A stretch of DNA of 17,571 bases from the NCBI GenBank assembly GCA_027486075.1, contig JAIXPU010000137.1, positions 1 to 17,571 on the forward strand, in the 5' to 3' direction. This document shows, piece by piece, positions 1-6,874 of this stretch (the stretch's first letter is position 1; the number at the start of each line of letters is the position of its first letter). The notes beneath the pieces were generated by a model. That model saw only the letters and a program-made list of their open reading frames with translations, was not told the DNA's origin and searched no databases. Position numbers and translations under genes: made by a program. The stretch is from Streptomycetaceae bacterium. GTDB taxonomy: Bacteria; Actinomycetota; Actinomycetes; Nanopelagicales; Nanopelagicaceae.

Positions 1-117
1 GGTCCACGAACTGCCGCTGAACTTCTCGAGAATGTCGATGCCTTTAACTTAGAGCTTCCAGCTGATATCTGGGCAGAGCTCGAAGGCGCCAACCTCATCG
101 AAAGGATCCCTGCATGA
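1..117 (+). CDS. Aldo/keto reductase, C-terminal end only (putative L-fucose/aldose 1-dehydrogenase)
   Basis: Frame 1 is open from the window edge to TGA at 115-117 and encodes 38 residues. The tail reads GPRTAAELLENV, then LELPADIWAEL, then GANLIERIPA. This resembles the C-terminus of aldo/keto reductases of the D-threo-aldose/L-fucose 1-dehydrogenase type: a Gly-Ala/Pro-Arg-Ser/Thr segment that contacts the cofactor, followed by an 'IP..LW..L...GL' helix. Such enzymes oxidise the C1 hydroxyl of L-fucose and related sugars to the lactone with NAD(P)+. The stop overlaps the next start (ATGA, 114-117), so the two genes are probably translationally coupled. The barrel and the catalytic Tyr/Lys/Asp/His lie outside the window, so substrate and family are inferred from a short tail plus the neighbouring sugar-acid genes. 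Confidence 0.6.
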   Translation, partial: GPRTAAELLENVDAFNLELPADIWAELEGANLIERIPA

Positions 118-443
118 GCGTTCGTCGTATCGCGCAAGTAATAGGTGTAAAGCCTGATGACATCGAAGAGTATGAACGTATCCACGCAGATGTATGGCCG
201 ACTGTCCTTGCCACAATCAAGAAAGCAAATATCCAGAACTACTCAATATTTCGTTACGAGCACCTGCTCTTTGCCTACATGGAATACACAGGTACAGATT
301 ACGAAAAGGATATGGCGACCATAGCCGCCGACCCTGAAACTCAGCGTTGGTGGAAGATCACCGATCCTATGCAGAGCCAAGTTCCAGAAGCTCGCCCAGG
401 CGAGTGGTGGCACGTCATCCCTGAAAACTTCCACGTCGACTAG
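114..443 (+). CDS. L-rhamnose mutarotase family protein (probable L-fucose mutarotase)
   Basis: This 109-residue protein has the usual length of the RhaM/FucM family, small dimeric ferredoxin-like proteins that interconvert alpha and beta anomers of 6-deoxyhexoses. The family signature EEYERIHADVWP spans residues 18-29. Tyr20 and His24 match the catalytic Tyr and His of E. coli RhaM, and the paired tryptophans Trp79-Trp80 match the conserved sugar-pocket pair. A second WW (98-99) lies near a C-terminus ending in FHVD. The ATG overlaps the stop of the aldo/keto reductase by four bases. Beside a sugar dehydrogenase and a lactonase, it most plausibly supplies the anomer that the dehydrogenase uses. 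L-fucose fits the other genes better than L-rhamnose, but the sequence alone does not distinguish them. Confidence 0.85.
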   Translation: MSVRRIAQVIGVKPDDIEEYERIHADVWPTVLATIKKANIQNYSIFRYEHLLFAYMEYTGTDYEKDMATIAADPETQRWWKITDPMQSQVPEARPGEWWHVIPENFHVD

Positions 444-454
444 TTTGGATTTTA

Positions 455-1303
455 ATGAAACTTTCAGTACTTCACACCAAAAATGAGCAGTATCGCTTTG
501 CTGTAACTGTTGATGACGTGCACCGCACTGTTGCATCTCTTCCAACTCTGACTGAAGCGATGCACCTGACTCTGGCTGAACTCAAGGCCGCAGTATCTCA
601 AGCAAGTACTGAAATCACCGGAACTCTTGCCGCTCCTATCTCTCCTGAGATTGAACTATGGGGCGCAGGAGTTACTTATCTTCGCTCTCGCGATGCACGT
701 AAAGAAGAGAGCGGTGTACCTGATGTCTATCAACTGGTCTATGAAGCAGACCGCCCCGAGCTCTTCTTTAAATCCACTGCCGTGCGAGCGCGCGGTACCA
801 ACGCGCTGATCGGAATTCGCTACGACAGCGAAGCATCAGTTCCAGAACCAGAAGTTGCCATCTATATAAATAAGCATCGCGAAATCATTGGTTACGCCAT
901 TTGTAATGATGTCACAGCGCGTTCTATTGAGGGCGAAAATCCTCTCTATCTCTCACAAGCCAAGATTTATGTCGGTTCGACTTCTCTCGGCCCAGATATC
1001 ACTCCATCATGGCTAGCGCCAGCAAGAGATGCGATGGCAATTAAGGCGAAGATTGTGCGTGGAGGAAGCACCCCATGGGAGGCTGAAACCTCTCTCGGAC
1101 AACTCAACCGCACACTCGAAGATTTAGTGGATTATGTATTTAGATGCCAGGACTTTCCTCATGGCCTCATCCTCTCTACCGGTACCGGAATTGTTCCGCC
1201 TATGGATGTATCCCTTGAAGCTGGCGATATCGTTGAAATAAAGGTGGCAGGAGTCGGCACCCTTACAAATAAAGTTGAAGTTATTCCAGAACGGGTGAAG
1301 TAA
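455..1303 (+). CDS. Fumarylacetoacetate hydrolase-fold enzyme, 2-keto-3-deoxy-sugar-acid dehydratase (KdaD-like)
   Basis: This 282-residue protein has a small N-terminal domain and a FAH-type C-terminal domain. Visible family signatures are WGAGVTY (69-75), YEADRPELFFKS (96-107), VPEPE (129-133), ND (151-152), IEGENPLYLSQAKIY (158-172) and TGTGIVPP (242-249). Glu131, Glu133 and Asp152 fit the three acidic metal ligands of the family and Lys170 the conserved lysine. From memory, the WGxGxxY, RPE-FFK and E-ENPLYLPQ-K motifs resemble Sulfolobus 2-keto-3-deoxy-D-arabinonate dehydratase and the XylX group more than FAHD1-type hydrolases. It could dehydrate a 2-keto-3-deoxy acid, or cleave 2,4-diketo-3-deoxy-L-fuconate to pyruvate and L-lactate as FAH-fold enzymes do in fucose and rhamnose oxidation. 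The start lies 11 nt after the mutarotase stop and has only a weak GGA-like ribosome site. Confidence 0.8.
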   Translation: MKLSVLHTKNEQYRFAVTVDDVHRTVASLPTLTEAMHLTLAELKAAVSQASTEITGTLAAPISPEIELWGAGVTYLRSRDARKEESGVPDVYQLVYEADRPELFFKSTAVRARGTNALIGIRYDSEASVPEPEVAIYINKHREIIGYAICNDVTARSIEGENPLYLSQAKIYVGSTSLGPDITPSWLAPARDAMAIKAKIVRGGSTPWEAETSLGQLNRTLEDLVDYVFRCQDFPHGLILSTGTGIVPPMDVSLEAGDIVEIKVAGVGTLTNKVEVIPERVK

Positions 1304-1306
1304 GCG

Positions 1307-2200
1307 ATGCGCGTCTGGACCCAATGGTCAGATCTCTCTGCGCCGGAAGGAATCACACTTCTATCTCCCGATAACTTCCCACTCGATAGCGCTGATCTAT
1401 CGCAGATAGATATGTATGTACCTTCTTATATGGGGGGCGCTCACGCACTTTCCTATGCAGCCAAGATGCCAAACCTCAAGATTCTGCAGATGCTTAACGC
1501 CGGTTATGACGATGCCCTGGCATACCTTCGCCCTGGGCTAACGCTCTGCAACGCTCGCGGCGTGCACGATGCATCAACTGCAGAGCTTGCAGTAGGGCTT
1601 GCCATTGCTTCTCGTCGCGGCTTTGCTGAATTTATCCGCGAACAAGCAACAGGTACCTGGAACCATCGTCGTTTTCCTGCGCTTTCTGATAGCAAGGTTG
1701 GAATCATTGGATTTGGATCAATCGGAAAAGAGGTAGCTCGCAAGCTCTCTGGTTTCGATGTATCGATCACAGCATTTACCCAATCTGGCCGCGATGGCAC
1801 AGTAAAGATTGATGATTTAGATAAGCATCTTCCTCAACTCGATATCGTCATTTTGATTCTGCCTCTGACTGACTCATCTCGCCACATGTTTAACGCAGCG
1901 CGTTTAGCTTCCATGAAAGATGGTGCGCTCATCGTCAATGTTGCGCGTGGTCCAATTATCGAAACCGAAGCGCTCATTAAGGAACTTAACTCACGTCGCA
2001 TCTACGCAGCTCTCGATGTGACAGATCCTGAACCGCTACCGCAAGGACATCCTCTCTGGAGCGCTCCCAATCTCATCGTGGTTCCACACGTTGGCGGAAA
2101 TTCAGAGGCCTTTGAACCACGCGGGCGAGCCCTGATTGAATCGCAGTTGAAGTCACTTGCCGCCGGCAACCCGCTTGAACACGTTGTTGCCCAAGGCTAA
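1307..2200 (+). CDS. D-isomer-specific 2-hydroxyacid dehydrogenase, NAD(P)-binding
   Basis: The protein has 297 residues, slightly shorter than typical family members (about 310-330). The Rossmann motif GFGSIG is at 135-140. The catalytic triad is present: Arg214 in NVARGP, Glu242 in TDPEPLP and His261 in PHVGG. These enzymes interconvert 2-keto acids and D-2-hydroxy acids. The second strand of the nucleotide fold ends in AFTQSGR instead of an acidic residue, which suggests NADPH rather than NADH (inference). The ATG lies 3 nt after the preceding stop, with a possible GGTGAAG ribosome site inside the previous gene, so it is clearly an operon member. Its place in the pathway is not obvious; candidates are glyoxylate/hydroxypyruvate-type reduction or reduction of a 2-keto-acid intermediate. 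Family assignment is firm, substrate unknown. Confidence 0.85.
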   Translation: MRVWTQWSDLSAPEGITLLSPDNFPLDSADLSQIDMYVPSYMGGAHALSYAAKMPNLKILQMLNAGYDDALAYLRPGLTLCNARGVHDASTAELAVGLAIASRRGFAEFIREQATGTWNHRRFPALSDSKVGIIGFGSIGKEVARKLSGFDVSITAFTQSGRDGTVKIDDLDKHLPQLDIVILILPLTDSSRHMFNAARLASMKDGALIVNVARGPIIETEALIKELNSRRIYAALDVTDPEPLPQGHPLWSAPNLIVVPHVGGNSEAFEPRGRALIESQLKSLAAGNPLEHVVAQG

Positions 2201-2209
2201 ATTTCGAAG

Positions 2210-3061
2210 ATGAGAATCGATTCCCACCATCATCTCTGGGATTTATCTGCCCGCGATTACGACTGGATGGCCGGCGATCAGATGGCGCCGATTCGCCGTA
2301 ACTTTGCTATCGCAGATCTTCACTCAGCGATAGCCGGAACCGGCGTAGAGCGCACAGTCTTTGTACAAGCGAGTATGACCCATGAAGAAACCTATGAAGC
2401 ACTTGAATTAGCTGAGCAGGTAGCAACAATAGTTGCGGTTGTGGGCTGGCTTGATGTGGATTCGCCCGCATCTTTGGCAGAGTGCGAAAAGTACTTAGCC
2501 GCAAAGGGTGGCAGTTATCTCAAAGGTATCCGCGATATTGCGCAAGATCATCCAGATTCCAATTACTTAGCTAGGCCGCAAGTAATTAAGACTGTGCAAG
2601 GTCTTGGTAAGTTAGATATCACTTATGACATCTTGACCAAGACACCTGAACTTAAAGCAGCTATTGAATTAGTGCGTGCATGTCCTGATACTCGCTTTGT
2701 CCTTGACCATATTTCAAAGCCATATATCTCGCGCCAAGAGCTAGAACCGTGGAAATCTTTCATCAATGAGTTGGCTTCTTTTGAAAACGTTTCCTGCAAG
2801 ATTTCCGGATTAGTAACTGAAGCCAATTGGAAGGATTGGGAAGTTTCAGATTTCACTCCATACACAGATCACATCATCGAAAGTTTCTCGACATCGCGAA
2901 TAATGTTTGGCTCGGATTGGCCGGTGGCTCTACTTGCTGCAGATAGTTACCAGCAGGTAGTTGATCTCGCCGAAAAAGTCACAGACGGATTCTCGGATAG
3001 CGAGAAAGAAGCCTTCTGGGCGCTGAACGTAGCGCGCAGTTACAAGATAACGAACCTGTAA
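2210..3061 (+). CDS. Amidohydrolase-superfamily sugar lactonase (L-fuconolactonase-like)
   Basis: This 283-residue protein belongs to the amidohydrolase_2/COG3618 group. It opens with the metal-binding HxH of strand 1 (His6, His8 in SHHHLW), followed by LKGIRD (104-109), DHISKP (166-171), CKISGL (196-201) and GSDWPV (234-239), whose Asp236 is the expected catalytic aspartate. Characterised members hydrolyse L-fucono-1,5-lactone, L-rhamnono-lactone or 2-pyrone-4,6-dicarboxylate. Next to a mutarotase and an aldose dehydrogenase, sugar lactone hydrolysis is much the likeliest role. The ATG is 9 nt after the previous stop with a short CGAAG ribosome site, and this is the last gene before a 104-nt gap. 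No terminator hairpin is visible after it, so read-through into the binding-protein gene is possible. Confidence 0.85.
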   Translation: MRIDSHHHLWDLSARDYDWMAGDQMAPIRRNFAIADLHSAIAGTGVERTVFVQASMTHEETYEALELAEQVATIVAVVGWLDVDSPASLAECEKYLAAKGGSYLKGIRDIAQDHPDSNYLARPQVIKTVQGLGKLDITYDILTKTPELKAAIELVRACPDTRFVLDHISKPYISRQELEPWKSFINELASFENVSCKISGLVTEANWKDWEVSDFTPYTDHIIESFSTSRIMFGSDWPVALLAADSYQQVVDLAEKVTDGFSDSEKEAFWALNVARSYKITNL

Positions 3062-3098
3062 CAATCGGCCCGTTACGCCTGCAAATTCTGATTATTTC

Positions 3099-3127
3099 TT
3101 GAATCTGACCTACCCCGCGCCTAGGAT
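3099..3127 (+). promoter_or_regulatory. Putative sigma70-type promoter of the sugar-binding-protein gene
   Basis: TTGAAT (3099-3104) and TAGGAT (3122-3127) are separated by exactly 17 bases. This matches a -35/-10 pair with four of six -35 consensus bases and a TAnnnT -10 box common in actinobacteria. Transcription would start near 3134, giving a leader of about 32 nt that contains the GAAGGG ribosome site (3154-3159), six bases before the ATG. It sits in the only sizeable gap between the catabolic genes and the transporter. Predicted by eye. Confidence 0.5.
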
Positions 3128-3165
3128 TCCCATACAGCAATTCCGCTGCTTTTGAAGGGAAACAC

Positions 3166-4155
3166 ATGAAGAAAGGTCTAATGGCAGTAGCTGCAGTAGC
3201 AGCACTCGCATTGGTAACTGGCACAGCTGCTCCAGTAACAGCAGCAGACAAGACCCTCAAGATCTATTTGATCTCAAAGGGCGAAACACATCAGTTCTGG
3301 CAAGCAGTTAAGTTGGGTGCTGAGACACAAGCTAAGAAGATGAACGCAGAGATCGTCTTCCAGGGTCCAGCAGCTGAAACAATGATCGATAAGCAACTCG
3401 AAATGCTTGATGCAGCAATTGCAGTTAAGCCAGATGCAATCGGTTACGCAGCTCTCGGAACAACACAGTCTGTTCCTAACTTGAAGGCTGCAAACGATGC
3501 AGGCATTCCTGTTTACATGTTCGATACAGCAGCAAGCTGCCCAGGCAAGCTTGGCGTTGCATCAGATTGTGCACTTGGAGTTGCTTACACAAACAGCACA
3601 GCAGCTGGTGCACTAGCTGCAGACAAGATGTCAGCTCTTCTTAAGGGTAAGGGTAAGGTTTTGGTTGTTGGTCACTCACAGACAAACCAGACCGGTATCG
3701 ACCGTGCAAACGGCTTTATCAACCAGATCAAGAAGAAGCACAAGGGCATCAAGCTCCTCAAGACTCAGTACGCTGAGGGTGGAGACGCTCTTAAGGCACA
3801 GGAAATCATTAGCGCAGCACTTGTTGCTAACAAGGACCTCAAGGGCATCTACGGAACTAACGAAGGCGTTTCAATCGGAGCTGGCCAGGCATTCAAGGCA
3901 GCTAAGTTGAAGAACGGCGCAGTTAAGTTGATCGGCTTCGACTCAGGAAAGCAGCAGATTGCAAACATCAAGTCTGGTCTTCAGACTGGTGCAATCACAC
4001 AGAGCCCAATGGGTATCGGTGCTAAGACTGTAGAAGCGCTTGTTAACTACGTACGTAACAAGACAGTTCCAAAGCCACTTATCGACACTGGCTTCTACTA
4101 CTACGATGCAAAGAACATCAGCGACCCAACAGTTGCTGGAAACCTCTACGAATAA
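3166..4155 (+). CDS. Sugar ABC transporter substrate-binding protein (RbsB-like, CUT2 family)
   Basis: This 329-residue protein has a signal peptide (KK at 2-3, hydrophobic to about residue 19) and a type I periplasmic-binding fold of the Peripla_BP_4 group. It captures a sugar outside the membrane and delivers it to the permease. The signal peptide ends LVTGTAAPVTAADK. There is no lipobox cysteine (Thr20 stands where one would be expected), so signal-peptidase I cleavage near VTA-ADK is predicted. Cys125 and Cys135 could form a disulfide loop. Codon use is highly biased: Lys almost always AAG, Ala mostly GCA/GCT, Thr mostly ACA/ACT, unlike the following ATPase, which suggests high expression. 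It has its own promoter and ribosome site and a hairpin behind it. The substrate is probably the sugar processed by the upstream genes, but this is context only. Confidence 0.88.
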   Translation: MKKGLMAVAAVAALALVTGTAAPVTAADKTLKIYLISKGETHQFWQAVKLGAETQAKKMNAEIVFQGPAAETMIDKQLEMLDAAIAVKPDAIGYAALGTTQSVPNLKAANDAGIPVYMFDTAASCPGKLGVASDCALGVAYTNSTAAGALAADKMSALLKGKGKVLVVGHSQTNQTGIDRANGFINQIKKKHKGIKLLKTQYAEGGDALKAQEIISAALVANKDLKGIYGTNEGVSIGAGQAFKAAKLKNGAVKLIGFDSGKQQIANIKSGLQTGAITQSPMGIGAKTVEALVNYVRNKTVPKPLIDTGFYYYDAKNISDPTVAGNLYE

Positions 4156-4183
4156 GTCAAAACTGACTCATTTGTGATTAGTT

Positions 4184-4223
4184 AAGGCATGATGGCCGGG
4201 AGCAATCTCGGCCATCATGCTTT
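4184..4223 (+). terminator. Strong stem-loop after the binding-protein gene (partial terminator or mRNA stabiliser)
   Basis: GCATGATGGCCG (4187-4198) pairs perfectly with CGGCCATCATGC (4209-4220) around a 10-base loop, and flanking AAG/TTT can extend the stem. Only three T's follow, so termination may be incomplete. It separates the receptor gene from the ATPase gene 49 nt further on. Such hairpins are well known after binding-protein genes of ABC operons, where they protect the receptor mRNA and reduce downstream expression. Confidence 0.75.
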
Positions 4224-4271
4224 ACTATTCGATTACTTTCAGCGACGTTAATCAAAGTTTGTGGGGAAATA

Positions 4272-5792
4272 ATGGCAACAGCTCAACTCTTATCGCTTAC
4301 TGGCGTAAGTAAAGTGTTTCCAGGTGTAAAAGCCCTAGATAACGTTCAGTTTGATCTCAACGAAGGCGAAGTACATGCCATCGTTGGCGAAAATGGAGCT
4401 GGCAAATCAACTCTGATGAAAATCCTCTCAGGTATCTATAAGAAAGATGCTGGCGATGTTAAATACCGCGGCCAATCTGTAGAAATCCCAAACCCGTTTG
4501 AAGCACAGCGCTTGGGCATCAGCATCATCCACCAAGAACTTAACTTGATGCCCCACCTAACGGTTGCGCAGAATATTTATATCGGCCGTGAAGATCGCCG
4601 GCCAGGCCGAGTATTTCTCGATAATCCAAAGCTCAATGAAGAAGCAGCCAAGTTGCTGGCAGAGCTTGAACTTAACCTTGATCCAAAGGCAATTGTTGGC
4701 GAGCTAACAATTGCAAAGCAGCAGATGGTAGAAATCGCGAAGGCAGTGTCCTATCGCGGAACAGTAATCATCATGGATGAGCCAACCTCATCTTTGACTC
4801 CAGCCGAGACCGATGCTCTCTTTAAGATTATTCGTACCCTCAAAGCTGCCGGTAAGGGCGTTGTCTATATCTCTCACCGCCTCGAAGAGTTAGCAAAAAT
4901 TACCGACCGCATCACAGTTATTCGTGATGGCCAGTATGTAAAGACCTTGAAAACCACCGAGACCTCGATTCCTGAGGTTATTTCGCTCATGGTTGGACGT
5001 AAGGTAGATCAAGATCAGCGTCCTACCAACCGTAATATCAGCTCTGAAATCGTCATGAAAGTTGATGGCATCTCAGATCGCCACCTGCTTCGCGATGTCT
5101 CTTTCGAACTTCGTAAAGGCGAAATTCTGGGATTTGCGGGCCTCATGGGCGCAGGTCGCACAGAACTCGCTCGCGCAATCATCGGTGCTGATCCAAAGAC
5201 TGCCGGCACAATCACTCTTCATGGCAAAGAGGTAAAGATCAAACAACCATCTGATGCCGTAGCTGCCGGAATCGGTTACCTCTCTGAAGATCGTAAGCGC
5301 TTTGGTCTTCTCCTGATTCAAAACCTCACCTTTAACGTGATCCTCTCCTCGATTCCACGTTTCTCTAAATTTGGATGGCTCCGAATTAAGCCTGCGGCAG
5401 GTGTAACTCGCGATGTCATCTCACAGCTGCGCGTGCGCACACCTTCCGAGAACCAGTTTGTTAAGAACCTCTCTGGCGGAAATCAGCAGAAGGTCGTCAT
5501 CGGTAAATGGCTTACCCGTAACTGCGACATCTTGATATTCGATGAACCAACCCGTGGAATCGATGTGGGCGCAAAGGATGAGATCTACAAGCTGCTAACA
5601 AAGCTAGCTGAAGAAGGAAAATCAATCATCATGATTTCATCTGAGCTTCCTGAAATCTTGCGCATGTCAGATCGCGTTGCGGTTATGTGTAACGGTCGCC
5701 TTACCGGCATCATCGATAATAAAGATGCCAACCAAGAAGTCATCATTGAATACGCAACAAAATTTAGCGACGAACTACCGGCAGTTCACTAA
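4272..5792 (+). CDS. Sugar ABC transporter ATP-binding protein, two fused ABC domains (RbsA-like)
   Basis: This 506-residue protein is the tandem-domain ATPase of a CUT2 sugar importer. Domain 1 has Walker A GENGAGKST (39-47), a degenerate signature ELTIAKQQ (144-151) and Walker B IIMDEP (166-171). Domain 2 has a degenerate Walker A GLMGAGRT (290-297, Arg instead of Lys), an intact signature LSGGNQQ (400-406) and Walker B IFDEPTRG (422-429). This complementary degeneracy, leaving one competent composite ATP site, is typical of RbsA/XylG/MglA and not a defect. The ATG follows GGGGA (4263-4267). It lies 116 nt after the receptor gene, behind the hairpin, and 16 nt before the permease gene. The transported sugar cannot be read from the ATPase. 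Confidence 0.93.
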   Translation: MATAQLLSLTGVSKVFPGVKALDNVQFDLNEGEVHAIVGENGAGKSTLMKILSGIYKKDAGDVKYRGQSVEIPNPFEAQRLGISIIHQELNLMPHLTVAQNIYIGREDRRPGRVFLDNPKLNEEAAKLLAELELNLDPKAIVGELTIAKQQMVEIAKAVSYRGTVIIMDEPTSSLTPAETDALFKIIRTLKAAGKGVVYISHRLEELAKITDRITVIRDGQYVKTLKTTETSIPEVISLMVGRKVDQDQRPTNRNISSEIVMKVDGISDRHLLRDVSFELRKGEILGFAGLMGAGRTELARAIIGADPKTAGTITLHGKEVKIKQPSDAVAAGIGYLSEDRKRFGLLLIQNLTFNVILSSIPRFSKFGWLRIKPAAGVTRDVISQLRVRTPSENQFVKNLSGGNQQKVVIGKWLTRNCDILIFDEPTRGIDVGAKDEIYKLLTKLAEEGKSIIMISSELPEILRMSDRVAVMCNGRLTGIIDNKDANQEVIIEYATKFSDELPAVH

Positions 5793-5799
5793 GAGGGAG
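5793..5799 (+). promoter_or_regulatory. Ribosome binding site that sets the permease start
   Basis: GAGGGAG directly follows the ATPase stop and sits 9 bases before the ATG at 5809. It favours that start over in-frame ATGs further upstream (for example 5677 and 5725), which would place the permease N-terminus inside the ATPase gene and add non-membrane sequence. Confidence 0.75.
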
Positions 5800-5808
5800 A
5801 AGAGAAAC

Positions 5809-6822
5809 ATGTCAGAAGACCTAACAACTACTCAGTCAGAGGGCGGAAATAAGGTTTCAGCCTTTGTCCGTCGCGAGATTGGACGAGTTGCAGCCTTAGC
5901 TAGCCTTGTCATCATCTTCACCTTCTTCACCATCATGCGCCCTGTCTTTGCCTCTTGGGCAAATGTCTCGGGCGGTATCTTGATGTCTACGACAGTGATT
6001 GGTCTGCTTGCAATCGGAGTTACCTTCGTGATTATTACCGGTGGTATCGACCTTTCTGTCGGTACATCGATGGCACTCGTTGCAGTTATCACCGGTAAAA
6101 CAGTGATGGCATACGACCTCAATGTCTGGACTGGAATTCTCTTTGGAATGCTGGTGGGTGGCCTCTTAGGCGCCATCAATGGATTGCTAATTACGGTACT
6201 CAAATTGCCAGCCTTTATCGCAACTCTTGCAACTATGAAGGGTGCACAGGGTCTGGCTCTGATCATTTCAGATATGAAGCCAATTCTCTTCGCAACAGAT
6301 GTTGAAGGATGGGATCAAATTGCTCGCGGAAATATCATCCCTAACTTCCCGAACGCTGTTCTGATTCTCTTTGTAGCAGCAATTATTGGCTCACTGATTC
6401 TCAATAAGACAGTACTTGGTCGCTACAACTTCGCGATTGGTTCTAACTTAGAGGCGACAAAGCTCTCTGGCGTTAAGGTCAATCGCTGGTTGGTTGCTAT
6501 CTACGCTCTCTGCGGTGTTTATGTTGGTCTTGCTGCAGTAGTTATCACCTCACGCCTGGGCTCTGCGCAGCCAGACCTTGGTCTTGGATACGAGCTAGAA
6601 GCAATCGCGGCAGTCATCATCGGCGGAACTTCACTCTTCGGCGGCAAGGGAACTATCGGTGGAACTGTTATCGGTGCACTCATCATGTCAGTTCTTATTA
6701 ATGGACTTCGTATCCTTGAACTTCAGCAAGAGTGGCAATACGTCGTTGTTGGTGCAGTTATCCTCTTTGCAGTCTTTGCAGATAACCTACGCCGTCGTCG
6801 CGCAGGTGACACAACCGTCTGA
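5809..6822 (+). CDS. Sugar ABC transporter permease (RbsC-like, CUT2 family)
   Basis: From the ATG at 5809 the protein has 337 residues, normal for the BPD_transp_2 family. A polar N-terminal tail of about 20 residues precedes roughly nine to ten membrane segments. Conserved family stretches include VIITGGIDLSVG (about 73-84), the LGRYNFAIGSN loop, where the ATPase is thought to dock, and IIGGTSLFGGKGTIGGT near the C-terminus; the protein ends in an RRRR-rich cytoplasmic tail. Two copies should form the membrane channel served by the receptor and ATPase encoded just upstream. The start was chosen on the strong GAGGGAG ribosome site and family length. It is the last gene of the importer, and the bidirectional terminator follows within 25 nt. 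Confidence 0.93.
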   Translation: MSEDLTTTQSEGGNKVSAFVRREIGRVAALASLVIIFTFFTIMRPVFASWANVSGGILMSTTVIGLLAIGVTFVIITGGIDLSVGTSMALVAVITGKTVMAYDLNVWTGILFGMLVGGLLGAINGLLITVLKLPAFIATLATMKGAQGLALIISDMKPILFATDVEGWDQIARGNIIPNFPNAVLILFVAAIIGSLILNKTVLGRYNFAIGSNLEATKLSGVKVNRWLVAIYALCGVYVGLAAVVITSRLGSAQPDLGLGYELEAIAAVIIGGTSLFGGKGTIGGTVIGALIMSVLINGLRILELQQEWQYVVVGAVILFAVFADNLRRRRAGDTTV

Positions 6823-6832
6823 TCAGTTACGT

Positions 6833-6870
6833 TAAAAGAAGGCCCCCGTGCGAATGTGCGGGGTTTTCTT
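6833..6870. terminator. Bidirectional intrinsic terminator between convergent transporter operons
   Basis: CCCCGTGC (6844-6851) pairs with GTGCGGGG (6856-6863) around loop GAAT; the 8-bp stem includes two G-T pairs. On the + strand it is followed by TTTTCTTCTTT, and on the - strand by CCTTCTTTT. It can therefore end both the sugar importer transcript (stop 6822) and the amino-acid importer transcript (stop 6875-6877). Confidence 0.85.
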
Positions 6871-6874
6871 CTTT

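Noticed and set aside
3058..3080. Inverted repeat GTAAC...GTTAC just after the lactonase stop, considered as terminator
   Set aside because: Only five base pairs around a nine-base loop and no T-run follows, so it does not qualify as an intrinsic terminator.
4384..5800. Possible inactivation of the sugar ATPase because of the degenerate second Walker A and first signature
   Set aside because: This pattern is normal for RbsA-type tandem ATPases, which keep one competent composite site.
5832..6266. 144-codon open frame on the - strand inside the permease gene
   Set aside because: It is antisense to a well-conserved membrane protein, has no ribosome site or family resemblance, and reads as a mirror of hydrophobic codons.
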